This document shows positions 42,098-53,528 of a stretch of 64,000 nt of DNA, piece after piece. The DNA lies in the NCBI GenBank assembly GCA_030704615.1, contig CM060732.1:6202001-6266000 (forward strand), in the 5' to 3' direction. The number at the start of each line of letters is the position of its first letter. Position 1 is the stretch's first letter. Under the pieces are notes generated by a model. The model was not told where the DNA came from and did not search any database. It saw nothing but the letters and a program-made list of their open reading frames with translations. Source of the DNA: Takakia lepidozioides. Taxonomy: Eukaryota; Streptophyta; Takakiopsida; Takakiales; Takakiaceae. The position numbers and the translations under genes were made by a program.

Positions 42098-42499
42098 TCA
42101 GACTCTAGCACTACAACTTCCTGGCAAAAATAACCCTACTAAAAACCAGCCAGGCAAAGCAAGGAGCCATGAATGCATGCCTGGGGAACCACGTCCTCCT
42201 GCGATGATGGTGCCGGGGACAGCCCACTCCTCTTGCTCACCTGCAATGAATACACATTGCAACGCTTCAGGAAGTGTATCCATAAAGGAAACCAACCAAA
42301 TAAGTTTGCGGAGAGGGGCTGGGAACAACCATACCTTGGGCGCTGCCTCCTCATGCCGGGAGGGGAATCCGGAATGCTGCTGCCGTAGCACTATGGTCGT
42401 AGGCGCAGGACCTACCTTCTTCACATTCGACCCCACTGCCACTCCCTGTACATGTGGTCCCTGCAAAACATATAGTGCCAGCCTTGCGTGAGAGGGCAT
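42098..42499 (-). CDS. Unassigned CACTA exon
   Basis: Minus frame downstream of the phosphatase-like exon, with GPHVQGVAVGSNVKKVGPAP and RHEEAAPKVWLF. No motif is recognised. It may be an exon between the phosphatase-like and the 41.6-kb exons. Confidence 0.3.
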   Translation of the reverse strand: MPSHARLALYVLQGPHVQGVAVGSNVKKVGPAPTTIVLRQQHSGFPSRHEEAAPKVWLFPAPLRKLIWLVSFMDTLPEALQCVFIAGEQEEWAVPGTIIAGGRGSPGMHSWLLALPGWFLVGLFLPGSCSARV

Positions 42500-42538
42500 C
42501 CGGGGGGAACAAAATAAACATGGACTTTGGCTTCGATG

Positions 42539-43348
42539 TCATGTTGCAAACAGTAAGGTTAGTTTCACCTGCATGGGCGCAGAAGTACTTCCCCCAACGA
42601 CCCCATCCTCTCCCACATTCAAGCTGCCAGTCGGGGTCAGCTTCCGCGTGCTTGTGAAGACACGCACATCCTTGGAGCAAAACAAATCTTGGCAGTAGGG
42701 CCAGACTGTTTCTAAAAGGTAGTCTGAATCAGGCCCCTCACTGACATTGCCAGTGACATCAAACGATAGTGGATGGACCATGTTCAAAGGGGAGTTCCCC
42801 CTCCCCTTGAGTGGTGAATCATCCACTAGGAGGGTGTTGGATTCGTTAAATCCAGAAAATTCCGACCCACACCTCGACAGTCTCTTCTGTAAGTTCTGTA
42901 CGGCAGGCCTTTTTGTGGGGTGTGGCTCTGTCAAGGGGTCACACTCCTCTTGTGACCACACAAAGAGGGGAGAACCCTTGACCCCCTGCATGACCACTTT
43001 GAAGATGTCTGCAACATTCCCCTTGGAAGCACAGGACCATATCCCAACGTAGAAATACCGGAAGAGAAAGTTTAAAAACTCGCAGACCTGGGGCCTTGGG
43101 AAAACATACTTATTGGTGGTCAACACCCATGGCCAATGACGCCTTGGGTTGGGCTGAAAGTTAGGAATAGAGTGGCACAGGATCCCGTTCAGGTCTAGAA
43201 CAATTAGTTTCGACTTTTCTATGAAAAGAGCTTTTGAAGGGGTGTCACGGGGTCTCACCTCAGTGGGTTGGGAGACAACAGTCACCCCGGAGGGCAAAGT
43301 TTCGGTCCCCCTGCAGCCTGGACCCCCCACTATGAATATCATCAACAA
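42539..43348 (-). CDS. FCP1/NIF-type HAD phosphatase-like protein with altered active site
   Basis: The frame carries KLIVLDLNGILCHS (about residues 47-60), KYVFPRPQVCEFLNFLF, FYVGIWSCASKGNVADIF and NTLLVDDSPLKGRGNS, the order of motifs I, II and the DD motif of FCP1/SCP-like HAD phosphatases. The catalytic signature is DxDx(T/V); here it is Asp52-Leu-Asn54-Gly, so the second aspartate is replaced by Asn. Plant HAD-like proteins with LDVNGLL exist, suggesting a host gene captured by the CACTA element. The start may lie further upstream, at 43,565. Confidence 0.7.
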   Translation of the reverse strand: MLMIFIVGGPGCRGTETLPSGVTVVSQPTEVRPRDTPSKALFIEKSKLIVLDLNGILCHSIPNFQPNPRRHWPWVLTTNKYVFPRPQVCEFLNFLFRYFYVGIWSCASKGNVADIFKVVMQGVKGSPLFVWSQEECDPLTEPHPTKRPAVQNLQKRLSRCGSEFSGFNESNTLLVDDSPLKGRGNSPLNMVHPLSFDVTGNVSEGPDSDYLLETVWPYCQDLFCSKDVRVFTSTRKLTPTGSLNVGEDGVVGGSTSAPMQVKLTLLFAT

Positions 43349-43565
43349 CAGCCCGGACCTCTGTCACATCCCTACCCACTACAATTACTTCCTCCTTGTC
43401 AGGTACAATGGTCGCAGCAGGGGGGTCTTCCATAATGCCACCCGTCACACCCCTTTTTTGCCCCATCATGAGTTCCACTATCTTCTTCACTTGTGCTTCC
43501 GTTCCCCTCTCCCGCTCCGCAGAGAGAGCCGCAAGCCTCTCCAGGGCCCCGATGCGGGCTGCCAT
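43260..43565 (-). CDS. Upstream coding segment of the phosphatase-like gene
   Basis: It reads MAARIGALERLAALSAERER and QVKKIVELMMGQKRG (a short coiled coil), then VPDKEEVIVVGRDVTEVRAV, overlapping the phosphatase frame by about 90 bases. It is probably its N-terminus after a shift or short intron. Confidence 0.4.
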   Translation of the reverse strand: MAARIGALERLAALSAERERGTEAQVKKIVELMMGQKRGVTGGIMEDPPAATIVPDKEEVIVVGRDVTEVRAVVDDIHSGGSRLQGDRNFALRGDCCLPTH

Positions 43566-43662
43566 TGAGTTCCCCGCTCCCTACGCATACAAACACCCAC
43601 CCGTACTGTTAAAAACCAGAAGAAGAGGCCGAATGTGCAGGATTTCAGGCATTCGGAGATGG

Positions 43663-44557
43663 CTAGGTTTGGCATAACACCCCTCGTGGCTGTTGTAACC
43701 TGCCCACATCATGGTATCGGGCTGCACCGCATTTGGGGCACTCCATAGCATCCTTGTACTCTCTTCTGAAAAGTACATGTCCTTTTGGACATGCATGTAT
43801 TTTCATGTAGTTGAGGCCGAGCTTCCCAATCATTTGGTTGGCCATGTGACAGCTTTTTGGCATTTCATTTGGTTGTGGAAGCAAGTTCAGCCGAAGCAAA
43901 GAGAACAACTCGTCCACAAAATGGTCTGAGACACCGTGGGTTGTGCATAGGTTCATCAACAGCATGGTGGCAGCAAGCTCTGTGGATTTGCATCCCTCGT
44001 GCAGTGGCACACATGCTTCTTCTAGTGTCATGTGTGCAGAATTCAATTCTCCATCTCCACCTCCTTCCACGCCTTCCCCCACGTGAATGCCCATTTCCTG
44101 CGTCATCACCATCCCCAGTTGTCGCAGCGCCGTCCCCCTCTTCAGCATCGTCCATGATGTGGAATGCTTCCTGCAACATTCGAGTAATCTCCACCCCTCC
44201 GTCCATGCCTGGTTCATGTCCTGCGCCCATGACATAGTCCTCGTCTGGCCTGTCTGTATGGCTCCCTCGGGGGTGTGCATTGTCCAATTGTGCCCACTCC
44301 TCATCGTCTTTGTCTGCAGGTCCATCTCCAATCCACACCCGAAATGCTTCATGTCTTTTGTGGTGAAGGAGATGTGTGCGCACACCGTCCTCAGATCTAC
44401 TTGTAGTGCCCAAACAACGTTCACATGGGCTTGACATCCTTGAAAGCCCAAGGGCTCGGGCACGTGCCACTTCTCTTTCCCACAACCTGTCATCTCGGGT
44501 GTTCTGTCTACAGGGGTGATTAATTGGAAGTCCTCCGCATGGGCGAGGGGAACTCAT
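43663..44557 (-). pseudogene. TNP2 transposase N-terminal part (misplaced)
   Basis: The frame from 44,557 has a transposase-associated domain pattern (REVARARALGLSRMSSPCER, then VRTHLLHHKRHEAFRVWIGD). After a shift near 44.1 kb it reads VDELFSLLRLNLLPQPNEMP, ANQMIGKLGLNYMKIHACPK and GHVLFRREYKDAMECPKCGA, the classic TNP2 lead into the core. On the minus strand this N-terminal piece lies downstream of the core (47.1-46.5 kb), so the gene is permuted or two copies are joined. Confidence 0.8.
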
Positions 44558-44967
44558 TTTTGTTGGGGAGCCTCTTCAATGCTGTTTGTGCACGCCGTTG
44601 CAGGGGGTCGGATTCTCCTTTGCAGAGATTCCTCAATTTGGCTCTGCCACTCCCATTTCACTACTGTCAATTCCCTCCTCCTGCAATCTCAATTTGAAAG
44701 GTTCAGCCGCACATCCTTTGGCAGAGAAGACAGTCGACATTTTATACCAACCGGTAGATTCCACAACATGATGAAAAGTTACACTCAACAGCAAACCATT
44801 TAAAAGCCATCACGATGCTTCCCATCATAACTAGAATCTTTTCAACAAGACACTGAGAGAAATGACCAAAATCGCCCACATACCCACCAAATCTTAGTAC
44901 AACAACAAATTTGCAAGCAACAACCAAGATCTACGAAACACCCTCTGTAGTCGTCTGAAGCACCCTG

Positions 44968-45626
44968 TTAGTACACGATCCCACTCCCATAGTGGCCAGA
45001 ATGACTTGTGACAATATATATGTAATTCCAGCATACAAAGACCATTAAGAATAGCACAGGAGGGATGTAAGTTGGCACCCACTGTCTCCATGGTGTCATG
45101 GTTGTTGTGTTGTTCAGCACATAATCATGTGCCACATCCCGAAGGCGCGGGCTCATGGCACGCTTTGTTCCACCACCTTCTAGGACCTCGCCTACAACTC
45201 CTTCTTCCTCGTTCTCGTCCCACACCCGTCGTTGTATTGCATCAAATGAAGACATATACTCTGTCATGAAGCCCAGGGCTTCGCGGATGTAGCCCTCCGC
45301 CATACTCCCTCTGGCCATGCCATGTTGCGTACATACCCCTTCAGATCCTTCATGTACCTCTCCATGGGGTACATCCACCGGCTGGCTACGGGCCCACACA
45401 CATGCAACTCCTCTACAAGATGCACTAGCAAGTGCGTCATGACGTCAAAGAATGATGGAGGGAATTCTTTCTCCAGCAAACATAGGGTCATAGCCACATC
45501 CTCATGCAACGATGTAATCTCCCTCGGATCCCACACCTTCGCACAAATCTTCCTAAACACTCGACTTACACGCATTATGGCTGTTCGAGGACCTGGCGCC
45601 ATCGTACCCCGAATGCACACTGGCAA
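44968..45626 (-). pseudogene. CACTA DUF4218 domain
   Basis: LLEKEFPPSFFDVMTHLLVH, CGPVASRWMYPMERYMKDLK and GYVRNMAWPEG are followed, after a shift at about 45,300, by SMAEGYIREALGFMTEYMSS. This is the DUF4218 region C-terminal to TNP2 in plant CACTA elements. It ends in RLRDVAHDYVLNNTT, as does the fragment at 16.15 kb. Confidence 0.88.
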
Positions 45627-45632
45627 AATCTA

Positions 45633-47382
45633 TTACATCATCACGTGTAGATCATGTGACTTCATCCCCGACCATTTCTTGTTTATGGCATGCTTTTGGA
45701 AAGCACCCGAGAATCCGGTTGGCACTTTCATGGCTCCCAATGTCTTCAAAAAATCCTCTTGCTCTGATTTGGTCAGGACGTATGATGCTGCTGGCATGAG
45801 CACTTTGCCTGGTCTATTTGGATCAGGCCTTAGCCACAGATGTGACCGTATCCCTTCAATCTCCATGTCCTTTCGTACGTTTATCGTATCCTTCTCCCCA
45901 AAGATAGTCTTCAGAATGTTCTCGCAGAAGTTCTTCTCACAATGCATGGGGTCCAGGAGGTACCGCTGCAAGAGGTTCTGAAATGCCAAATGTCCTCCCA
46001 TGAGACCAGGTTCTATGGGCAAAAAAAGTAGAATATGTGGCAGAAGTTGTCCATGTTACTACATTCTGCTTTCAACAACTCCGCGATCCTCTCCACAGTG
46101 AGGTGTACGACTTCAACATCTATTGCATAGTAGTTACACTGACTTAGGAGTTGGTGGAAGGACTCCTGACAGTAAAGGTAATTCCAGGAAGCACAATGTG
46201 AAAGAAAGTGAGTGAATGGGGGGGGGGGGGGATTCATGCACCTTCCAGTATGGCAAATCCCAAAGGATTGTCCGGCGCTTCACCCCGTGCTCCATGGCTG
46301 GATCCGCACTACTTCCGTCTCTCCCTCCAATCTCCATGAACGCCTCTTTCTCCTTTGCAAATTGCAATGTCTCCTCCGGTGTCACAGCATTTGGTGCCAT
46401 TCTCTTTTCAACACATCCATTGAAGTGCCTTCCTGCTCGTCGGTAGGGGTGGTTTCTTGCAAGGTAACGTCGATGCCCCATTTATATTGTCTTCCCTAGT
46501 GGCTTTGAGTGCCGTGAATCCACATAGGGCCCACAAATGCGGCACCCTTTGTAGCCCTTCGTCTTGCAACCCGCAACAAGGCCATATGCGGGGAAATCGT
46601 GGATTGACCACATGAGTATGGCACGGAGGGTGAAACTTCGTTGCCCTACTGGTTTCAAAATGTCGTAAGCTTCAACTCCAATCCATAGTTCCTGTAGCTC
46701 TTCAATCAATGGTTGCAAATACACATCTATGTTTGCATTTGTCACGGACTCCTTGCCTGGAATCAAGAGAGACAACATGACAAAGAATTTCTTTGTTGTC
46801 AACCATGGTGGCAGGTTGTATGCCACCATCTGCACGGGCCATGTGGACCATGTGCAACTCTTTGATCCGTATGGGTTTACTCCATCCATAGATACAGCAA
46901 ATCGCACATTGCGTGGGTCCTCGGCAAAATCGGGCCAAGTTGCATCTATATGCTTCCATGCAAGGGAATCTGGGACATGCCTTACCAAACCATCGTTTGA
47001 GGCATTCCTGGAATGCCAAGTCATAAGCTCACTAATGGTCTTGCATTTGTACATTCGTAATAGACGGGGGATAAGGGGAAAGTGCCTCAACACAACGACA
47101 TCCTGGAAAACGACCTGTCTCTACAGTTCGTGTGTGTGTAAGGAATCGGAGGACGTACGTGGAATTCCAATTTTTACGATTGACGACGTTGTGATCTTGG
47201 GCATATGGTTGAATGTGTATGAAATGTGTGCATTGAAGTGTGAACAACCTGACTACAAGGCCAGAACCTGCGCCACTTGTCTTAGGCCATCTCCAAATCA
47301 CGTTTGGCGGACAATCCCGTTCCGTTGCCGTGAAATTGCACCGTGGCGGGAAGGGAGTCCATTTGTGTGGCTCTATCACCAT
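45633..47382 (-). pseudogene. CACTA TNP2 transposase core
   Basis: Minus frames give RHFPLIPRLLRMYKCKTISE, VRFAVSMDGVNPYGSKSCTW, TWPVQMVAYNLPPWLTTKKF and LQPLIEELQELWIGVEAYDI (47,093-46,482). Then come MGHRRYLARNHPYRRAGRHF and RRTILWDLPYWKV (46,481-46,245), and after a gap LLDPMHCEKNFCENILKTIF and GMKSHDLHVMM (46,022-45,633). This is the full Transposase_21 core that cuts the CACTA ends. The lead segment before 47,093 is degraded. Confidence 0.9.
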
Positions 47383-47399
47383 GGCGGGAAGGGGAGCAT

Positions 47400-48480
47400 G
47401 TTAAAAATGGAGCATCGCCCTGCCACTTCACTCATTTGCTGTTTGCAGCTTCTTCCACCATCTTTCTTACTTAATTCTGATTCTTGCAATGCTGCCCTTG
47501 AGACGGCAACTGCAAGTGACCGGATCCTTTGATTGTCGCATTCAAATACACTTACGTGTAGCAGATCGCAGATCCCCAAATGCCTGGAGAGAAAGAGAAA
47601 GCCAGAGGGCAGACAATGCATGCACGGTTGTTTTGCACTAGTTGGGACGGAGTGGGGTGCAGAGGAGGCGTGTTGTGCCCGAGTTCACATGCCTAGCATC
47701 CTGCAGCCGGCGGCTTTTGCACGTTGGGCAGCAGTACCCTCTGCTGTATGATTACCATTTGTGGTACAGACTCACCGGCCTCCCCTGTCCACTTGGGTCT
47801 TGGGACAGCGACTTATGGAGTATGTAGACAGAGTTGCATGTCGCGCAGGTACACCAAAATCTCCCATGTAACATAAACCCATTTCTCATTCATGCTTGCA
47901 TGTGATCCACGGGGTAATTTCCATGTTCTCCCAGCTGATGTGGGTTCGCAAATTCTCGGTGTGTAGGTGTGTGTGTGAGGACCTCAACCTAACATGGTGC
48001 GATGGGTGTCGAATGGACCCTTCTCTGCGATGGGAGAACCACTACAGTTGAGTTTGTTTTTGCTGAATCATTTGGCAGAGCATTGTGTTCACTTCTCACA
48101 CATCATGCATTTTCTCCAAGAATGCATGTAAAGCGGAGCCATACACGGCATCATTGCAGTGTGTTTCCTTCGCCTAATTTTGAACGAAAAAAAGTTAACG
48201 GATCCATGTCAGTTGTGTGAATCACTACATCTAGTTGTCTGGAGGATTGTAAGTGGTTTAGGGTTTAACGTCTCAAAGTCGAAAAGGCCATAGTGTCGGA
48301 TGCACGACACGTGTTCATATTTGAAATCAACAACGGCCGGATCTTCACTACAGATCGGGGGGGGTGTGTGATCACACTCCCCTCCTTGTCCTTCTTTCCT
48401 CCTTTGCATGTCTTGGTCTTCCTCGCTCGTCTTTGTCTTGGTCATGGTCTATGTCCTCGCTCGTCTTCATCTTTGTCATG
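47400..48480. other. Divergent intergenic region of the CACTA element
   Basis: It separates the minus-strand TNP2 core from the plus-strand TNPA-like gene, so it probably holds both promoters. No motif could be fixed. A GGGGGGGGTGTGTGATCACAC segment occurs at 48,358. Confidence 0.4.
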
Positions 48481-48484
48481 GTCT

Positions 48485-48783
48485 ATGTCCACGCCTAGTA
48501 AGAAGCGCTCGACCGCCGAGGCAGCATCACCTCCTCCCACTTCTGCACATTCCAGCCCCGCGGTGCGAAGGAGCCCCCGCCTGGCTCGACTGAATCCGGT
48601 ACAGATGGCGTCGGTGCGAGAGGGAAGGCAGAGCGGTGGGCGGTCTTCGAGTTTGGATTTTGACACAAGCGAGTATAGCATGGGCGACGACGATGAGGTG
48701 GAGGACAGTTCGGAGGAAATTGCACCTCCATCTGCAGAGTCTCTCCAAAAGGTGCGCAAACGGCACAAAACTGCTGCGCATGA
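48485..48783 (+). CDS. TNPA-like/DUF4216 gene, exon 1
   Basis: Starts MSTPSKKRSTAEAASPPPTS and has a basic SPRLARLNPVQMASV segment and an acidic DDDEVEDSSEEIAPPSAESL stretch. A donor GTGAGT follows at 48,784 (HEVSS beyond it is intronic). Disordered N-terminus; divergent from TNP2. Confidence 0.55.
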
Positions 48784-48929
48784 GGTGAGTTCTACCCCTA
48801 CTTGTTTTCTTGTTTTCTAGGCGTTGAGTTCTCCTGAAACTGAAACTGGATGCACATATCCACAAAGTTGTTCAAACGGATGTCGTAGTATATAGGGCAG
48901 TAGAAGAAGAAGTGTTTTCAGTTTCAATT

Positions 48930-50227
48930 TCCTTGCTGCGCCCTATGCAAGCTGGACATAGGCGGTCCTCCCGTTGCAGGTTTTCCCATGCCAGTCTCTA
49001 TCCGTAGGTTGTGGGAACCCACCCTGAACCGCCCCAATGCCCTCAAGAGGGAAGGAGGTAAGGGTGCTGAAAGGTAATTTGGTCTGAAGATTCTATCGGA
49101 GCACCAAGAATGTCTCTCGATAGAAGTGGAGCTTTGTTGTGAGATTGGGTAGCATCCAAGTTCTCTTGACATGTAATTCCATAAGCTCTCTCCGAATGAG
49201 TCTGTTGCGGTCATGTCTGGATGTGATGTCCACCTCATGTGGTTATTGGTAATAGGAAAGCAGTAGAAAGTCCATTACGTTTCAAATAAATTGTCCACTC
49301 GAGCATACCAAGAGTTCCCGAACCTGCAGCTTTGAGCCTCATAGATGTTGTGAGGGCCCTTGCACTAGCCCTTTGGGTGGAAGGGCTGCAATCTATGGAG
49401 AAAGATTATAACTGAACTGTGCCTCGGATTGCAATGGTACACATGCGAACTCTGCACCTAGGATCTGAGATGGAGTTGTGCTCCTGGCGCCAAGCATTGC
49501 TTGGAGAAAAGATGACTGTAATGGTTCCAAATTCTTTTCCCACCAGGAGACAGGGACACCAGGTGCCCAGAACTCACAACCATTGATGGTAGCAGGGCTG
49601 ACGACGGTGTCAAACAACCACTTTTTGGTCGGGGGATGCCGCAGATGTATTTGCTTGCATTTGGTGTGAAGGCGGACGAGGCCGCCTTACCTTTAGTCAA
49701 TCTGTCAAGGCAGTGGCTGCAAAGTGAAACTTGGGGGAGTGGATAACCAGACCTAGGTACCGGTATGATTTGACAATCTCAATTTCCTGCTGGTTGAAGA
49801 TGAATCTACGATCAGCCTGGCCATTGAAGACCATGATCTTGGTCTTGCTAAGATTGACTTGCATCCCATAGTCTTTGCAGAACTGTTCCAAAATTTTGAT
49901 ATGGCGTTGCAGAAAGACCGGGGATTGTGCCAAAAGGGCAACATCATCAGCGTAGAGGAGATGTGATTGGGCAGAAAATGAAGTTAGGCAGAAAACATCC
50001 CTGAACATGTTTTCAATTTGTGTCATGGGGGAGGACATCGTGGAAAAACCTTCAGGTCTACCACTGTGTGCAGAGGGACTAGTTTTTAGGTCAAGGAAAT
50101 GTTGCTTTGTCACGTCATTGCACCTACGTTGGAGTACGCATTTGCTATATGCGTTGATAACTCCAACGAGGCTAGGTCTGCAATATCCTTTCAATTGAAT
50201 TGTGTCTGCACCTGTGTTTACCAACAT
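48930..50227 (-). pseudogene. Truncated LINE (reverse transcriptase 3' part)
   Basis: LLYADDVALLAQSPVFLQRH contains the LINE RT catalytic YADD; VNLSKTKIMVFNGQ and KSYRYLGLVIH follow. Then, after shifts, comes the RT end (MFDTVVSPATINGCEFWAPG) and RFRVGSHNLRIETGMG. The 5' truncation is typical of LINE insertion. It sits in the large first intron of the TNPA-like gene, in opposite orientation. Confidence 0.88.
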
Positions 50228-50655
50228 TGAGAGTCTTTAGGCCTTTTGGGGCTCCGTTGCTGGGCTCCGCCATACAGCCATTTGCTGATTGTGTGAATAG
50301 ATGTCCAGTGGATATGTGCAAAACCCGGATGGATGTTCTGTTTCCTGGTAAGTTTAATGTGGTAGTGATGTGAACCCGCCCACATTCTGTTTCTTCACCA
50401 ATGAATGGGCTTACATGTTATGAGGACATTCTGTCCCTCTCATTTTCAGTTTTTGGCACTTGCGCTGCAGGGGAGTGGGTTTGAGGTCAGCCAATCCATA
50501 GTTGTGGTTGTGGGATGGTTTGTGCTCTGGTGACGTTGTGTTCAGTAGGACTACAGCTGATGCACCTTGTGTGTGGGATGTTTTTGGCAGCGGAAGGGGA
50601 GTGAAGCTGCAGCAAAGCACTCACAGCCACCACACAATGCCAACCAACACCAACC

Positions 50656-51345
50656 TTGGCACCCACCCCCTGCCGGATGGTCTCCACAACAGAGTGCACC
50701 ATGGGGAGCCCCCTGCTTCGGGGTCATGGCGATGGCTTCCTGATGTTGCCACGTCACAATGGGGGCCTCCACATCTCCATACGGCCCCTCCCCCTCCGGC
50801 ACACATCAGTCACCCCCACAACGTATGACGGCGCTGCTCCAGAGCATGGGGGCAGGAAACGGACATCAGAGCTGAGGAAGGAACAACGTCATGCCATGAA
50901 ACAATGGGAAGGAGATGGAGAGGGAAGGGTGGCTGCAGGGCTAAAGCGCCAGAAGGTGGAGGTGCATGGAAATGGAGTCATCAATGCTGGCTGCGACGGT
51001 AAGGAACACTGGCAGCGTGATTTGCGTGGCCTGGCATTGCGTTACCTTGACTCAAGCGTACAAGACATTGACCAGCAGTCCCAGAGTGCCATGTCAATAG
51101 TAATAGAGGGCATAAATGGAATGTACGAGTACACACCTATCCCTGCCAATCGTGATTTTATAGTGAAGCAATGTGGGAAGATAATGAAAGGAGAAAGAGC
51201 AAAACTGAAAGATAAATGGGCGAAGACAGGTGTGAGGCCAATGAACACTGAACCCGCCTATTGGGATAAGCTTGTTGCCTACTGGGAGTCCCCTCGTGGA
51301 CTTGCAAAGGCTGAAGGGATGAAGCAAGCGTGCTTGTGTCACGAA
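50656..51345 (+). CDS. TNPA-like/DUF4216 gene, central exon
   Basis: It reads KRTSELRKEQRHAMKQWEGD, GLKRQKVEV, VKQCGKIMKGERAKLKDKWA and VRPMNTEPAYWDKLVAYWES followed by AKAEGMKQA. The last part (dWxxLvxyW...) resembles the Ptta/En/Spm 'transposase 24' type. Such proteins bind subterminal repeats of CACTA elements. The frame runs on to 51,705, but sequence after 51,345 is probably intron. Confidence 0.55.
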
Positions 51346-51554
51346 CCCCTCGCGTTGGGGCCGGGCAGGAGTTGCAGGCCAAGCAGCCCGTTTGGTAATC
51401 TCCCTCACCCCCTTCTCATTGCTCTTATGTTGTGGCATGTTCTGATGGAAGAGACACCCACGAGTGGGTTTTATTGCTTGTGCAGAATTAGTTGTTATGT
51501 GATATGCAGGGCAGTGCTTTGTCCATATGCTCCTGGCATTTGTACTAACAGTGT

Positions 51555-51670
51555 GTGGATGGGCAAATACAAGAAAAGACGCAAAGCGCGGAGCCCGTCA
51601 CTGTCCGAGCTTGGGGCGGAGTGCAAGAACGTTGCGACTGGCACCCCATCAGAGTCTGTTTTGAGCCAGG
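51555..51670 (+). CDS. TNPA-like/DUF4216 gene, short exon
   Basis: GKYKKRRKARSPSLSELGAE and TGTPSESVLSQ, then a donor GTATG. In TNPA-like proteins a basic RKK/KRR segment follows the W-rich domain, so the position fits. Limits are approximate. Confidence 0.4.
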
Positions 51671-51824
51671 TATGTTTTGAAGTCCGGTTTCCATTCATGA
51701 AGTAGGCTGCATCACTACAGTGTGCTTGAAAGGACACACACTCTGCATGTGGCATGCATGTACAGCACGGTGTTGGTCAGGGGGACTGAGTTGCAGCTTC
51801 TATTTGGTTTCTGCCAGAAAGTAC

Positions 51825-52700
51825 GCAGCAGAGAAGGTCCGCCTGAAAACGGAACGGAGTGCATTTGCAAAAGCATGGCGGAGGGGCGGTCGTAGGCGCA
51901 GATCCCCGGTGGAGTACCCCACAACAATGGAGGAGCTGCAGCCCTTTACAGTGTGGGTCAGATCTGCAATTGCAGTGTACGCATCAGAGAACGAGGACCC
52001 AGATGAGGGCATGGTGAGTCTGTCATTCCCCCCAGGGCTGATTGCCACTTCGTACCGGTCAATGAAAGCATATGGCAATCACTATAGAGTGGACGATGCC
52101 AACACCAGCCTCCTGGTGACTTATGACAGCGGAGTGGCATCATTTTTTGAACAAGAGAGTAGGAGCTATGCACGAGATCAGAATCCAATTTCATGCCATG
52201 TGCAATATGTAGGAGTGATCAAAGAGATCCTTAAACTAGACTATGGTCTTGTGAAGCCAATTCTATTCTGTTGTTCTTGGGTAAAGCCAATATGGTAGGA
52301 GAGAATGCCACCATGAAACGGGATGAGTACGGGTTCCTCCTTGCTGATTTCAGAAAAATGCTACCACAAGATGAAGAGCCATTCATCTTCCCATCGCAAG
52401 TTGAGCAAGTTTTCTTTTCAGATGACACCCATGCGCCAGGATGGAAGGTGGTTCTTCACAAGGACCCCTGGGCCAAACGAGTCGTGGCCGACGTCCATGA
52501 TTTGGACCGGGGAGAATGCCGACCACGAGGGTCTGAGGGAACCACGAAATCTACCAGATACGGCCGAACCAGTCTCTTTGGAAGGAGCAGTTACCTTTAA
52601 TGAGGAAGACATTCCAGGGTTGGTAATTACCGCAAGGCAAATTGCAGATGTGGGTAGTGAAGGGGAAGATTATTTGGATATAGATAGTGAGCCCAGCTGA
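51825..52700 (+). CDS. DUF4216-containing CACTA protein, C-terminal exons
   Basis: After KYAAEKVRLKTERSAFAKAW come SMKAYGNHYRVDDANTSLLV, ISCHVQYVGVIKEILKLDYG and PILFCCSWVKP. After a one-frame change at about 52,290 it reads KRDEYGFLLADFRKMLPQDE, PFIFPSQVEQVFFSDDTHAP and GWKVVLHKDPW. This is the DUF4216 domain, which in many plant CACTA elements sits beside TNP2/DUF4218; here it belongs to the separate plus-strand gene. Function unknown, probably DNA transposition. Confidence 0.75.
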
Positions 52701-53528
52701 ATCTCAGTGTCCATTAAGCAAGCAGCTCATAGACGAGAGCTATGCTAAGGACTCTTACTGTCCTTAGAACCCATTTGTACAGTCCTGCAAGCGCGCAAGG
52801 GCGAGACAGTTAATAGTATCGATGATGTCCCGGTATGTGGTCCGTACTGTCTTGTGAACAAATTTTTTTTTGTTCTGCCAATATTGTTTCTGACATGTGA
52901 GGAGAGGATCGTCTTCATGTACGGGAAGTAGACGTGAATGTGTGCATGCATTTTCTGGCCCAGCTGCGTGCTTTCCAGGAAAAAGACCAGTGGAATGGGG
53001 GGTGTCTCCAAAGGAGCAGGACCGAACGACACCTTTTTGTGCTTCCCTTGCTTTCCTTCTCACCGTTGTTGCATTCTCCCACCTGCCCAACAGCAGCACT
53101 CTCGAAGCGATAACATGACATGTTGCAACATGGTCTTCTTCACCAGCGAATGAGCTTTTTGCTACATGTACTGCCACGTCCACATTAACGTTGATCCCTG
53201 CAAGCACTTGGCAAGACGCCCCAGAGCCGCAAATCCAGCAACCACCACAAACACATCTAACTGATTGTAGTGACACGAGAATAGCTCACTTGTAGAGGAA
53301 TTGAACCTCCAGCCAAATGAATGGCTCTGCCCCTTGTAGCACAAGTGCGATGCAAAAACAAGGTGAGTACAAAATGAAGAAGCACTTACGAGGTCCCCAT
53401 CCCTCGGATGGGCTCCCACTTGTGCTCTGGAACTGTGCAGGCCTGACTAGCACCAAATTGCATGAATCCTAAGCCTGAATGTCAAATGCAGGTTTATGTC
53501 GCGATGCAGCACGCCATCATCTAACTTG
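52701..53528. other. No supported gene (CACTA interior)
   Basis: Short frames only on both strands. I see no repeat or motif. Confidence 0.35.
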
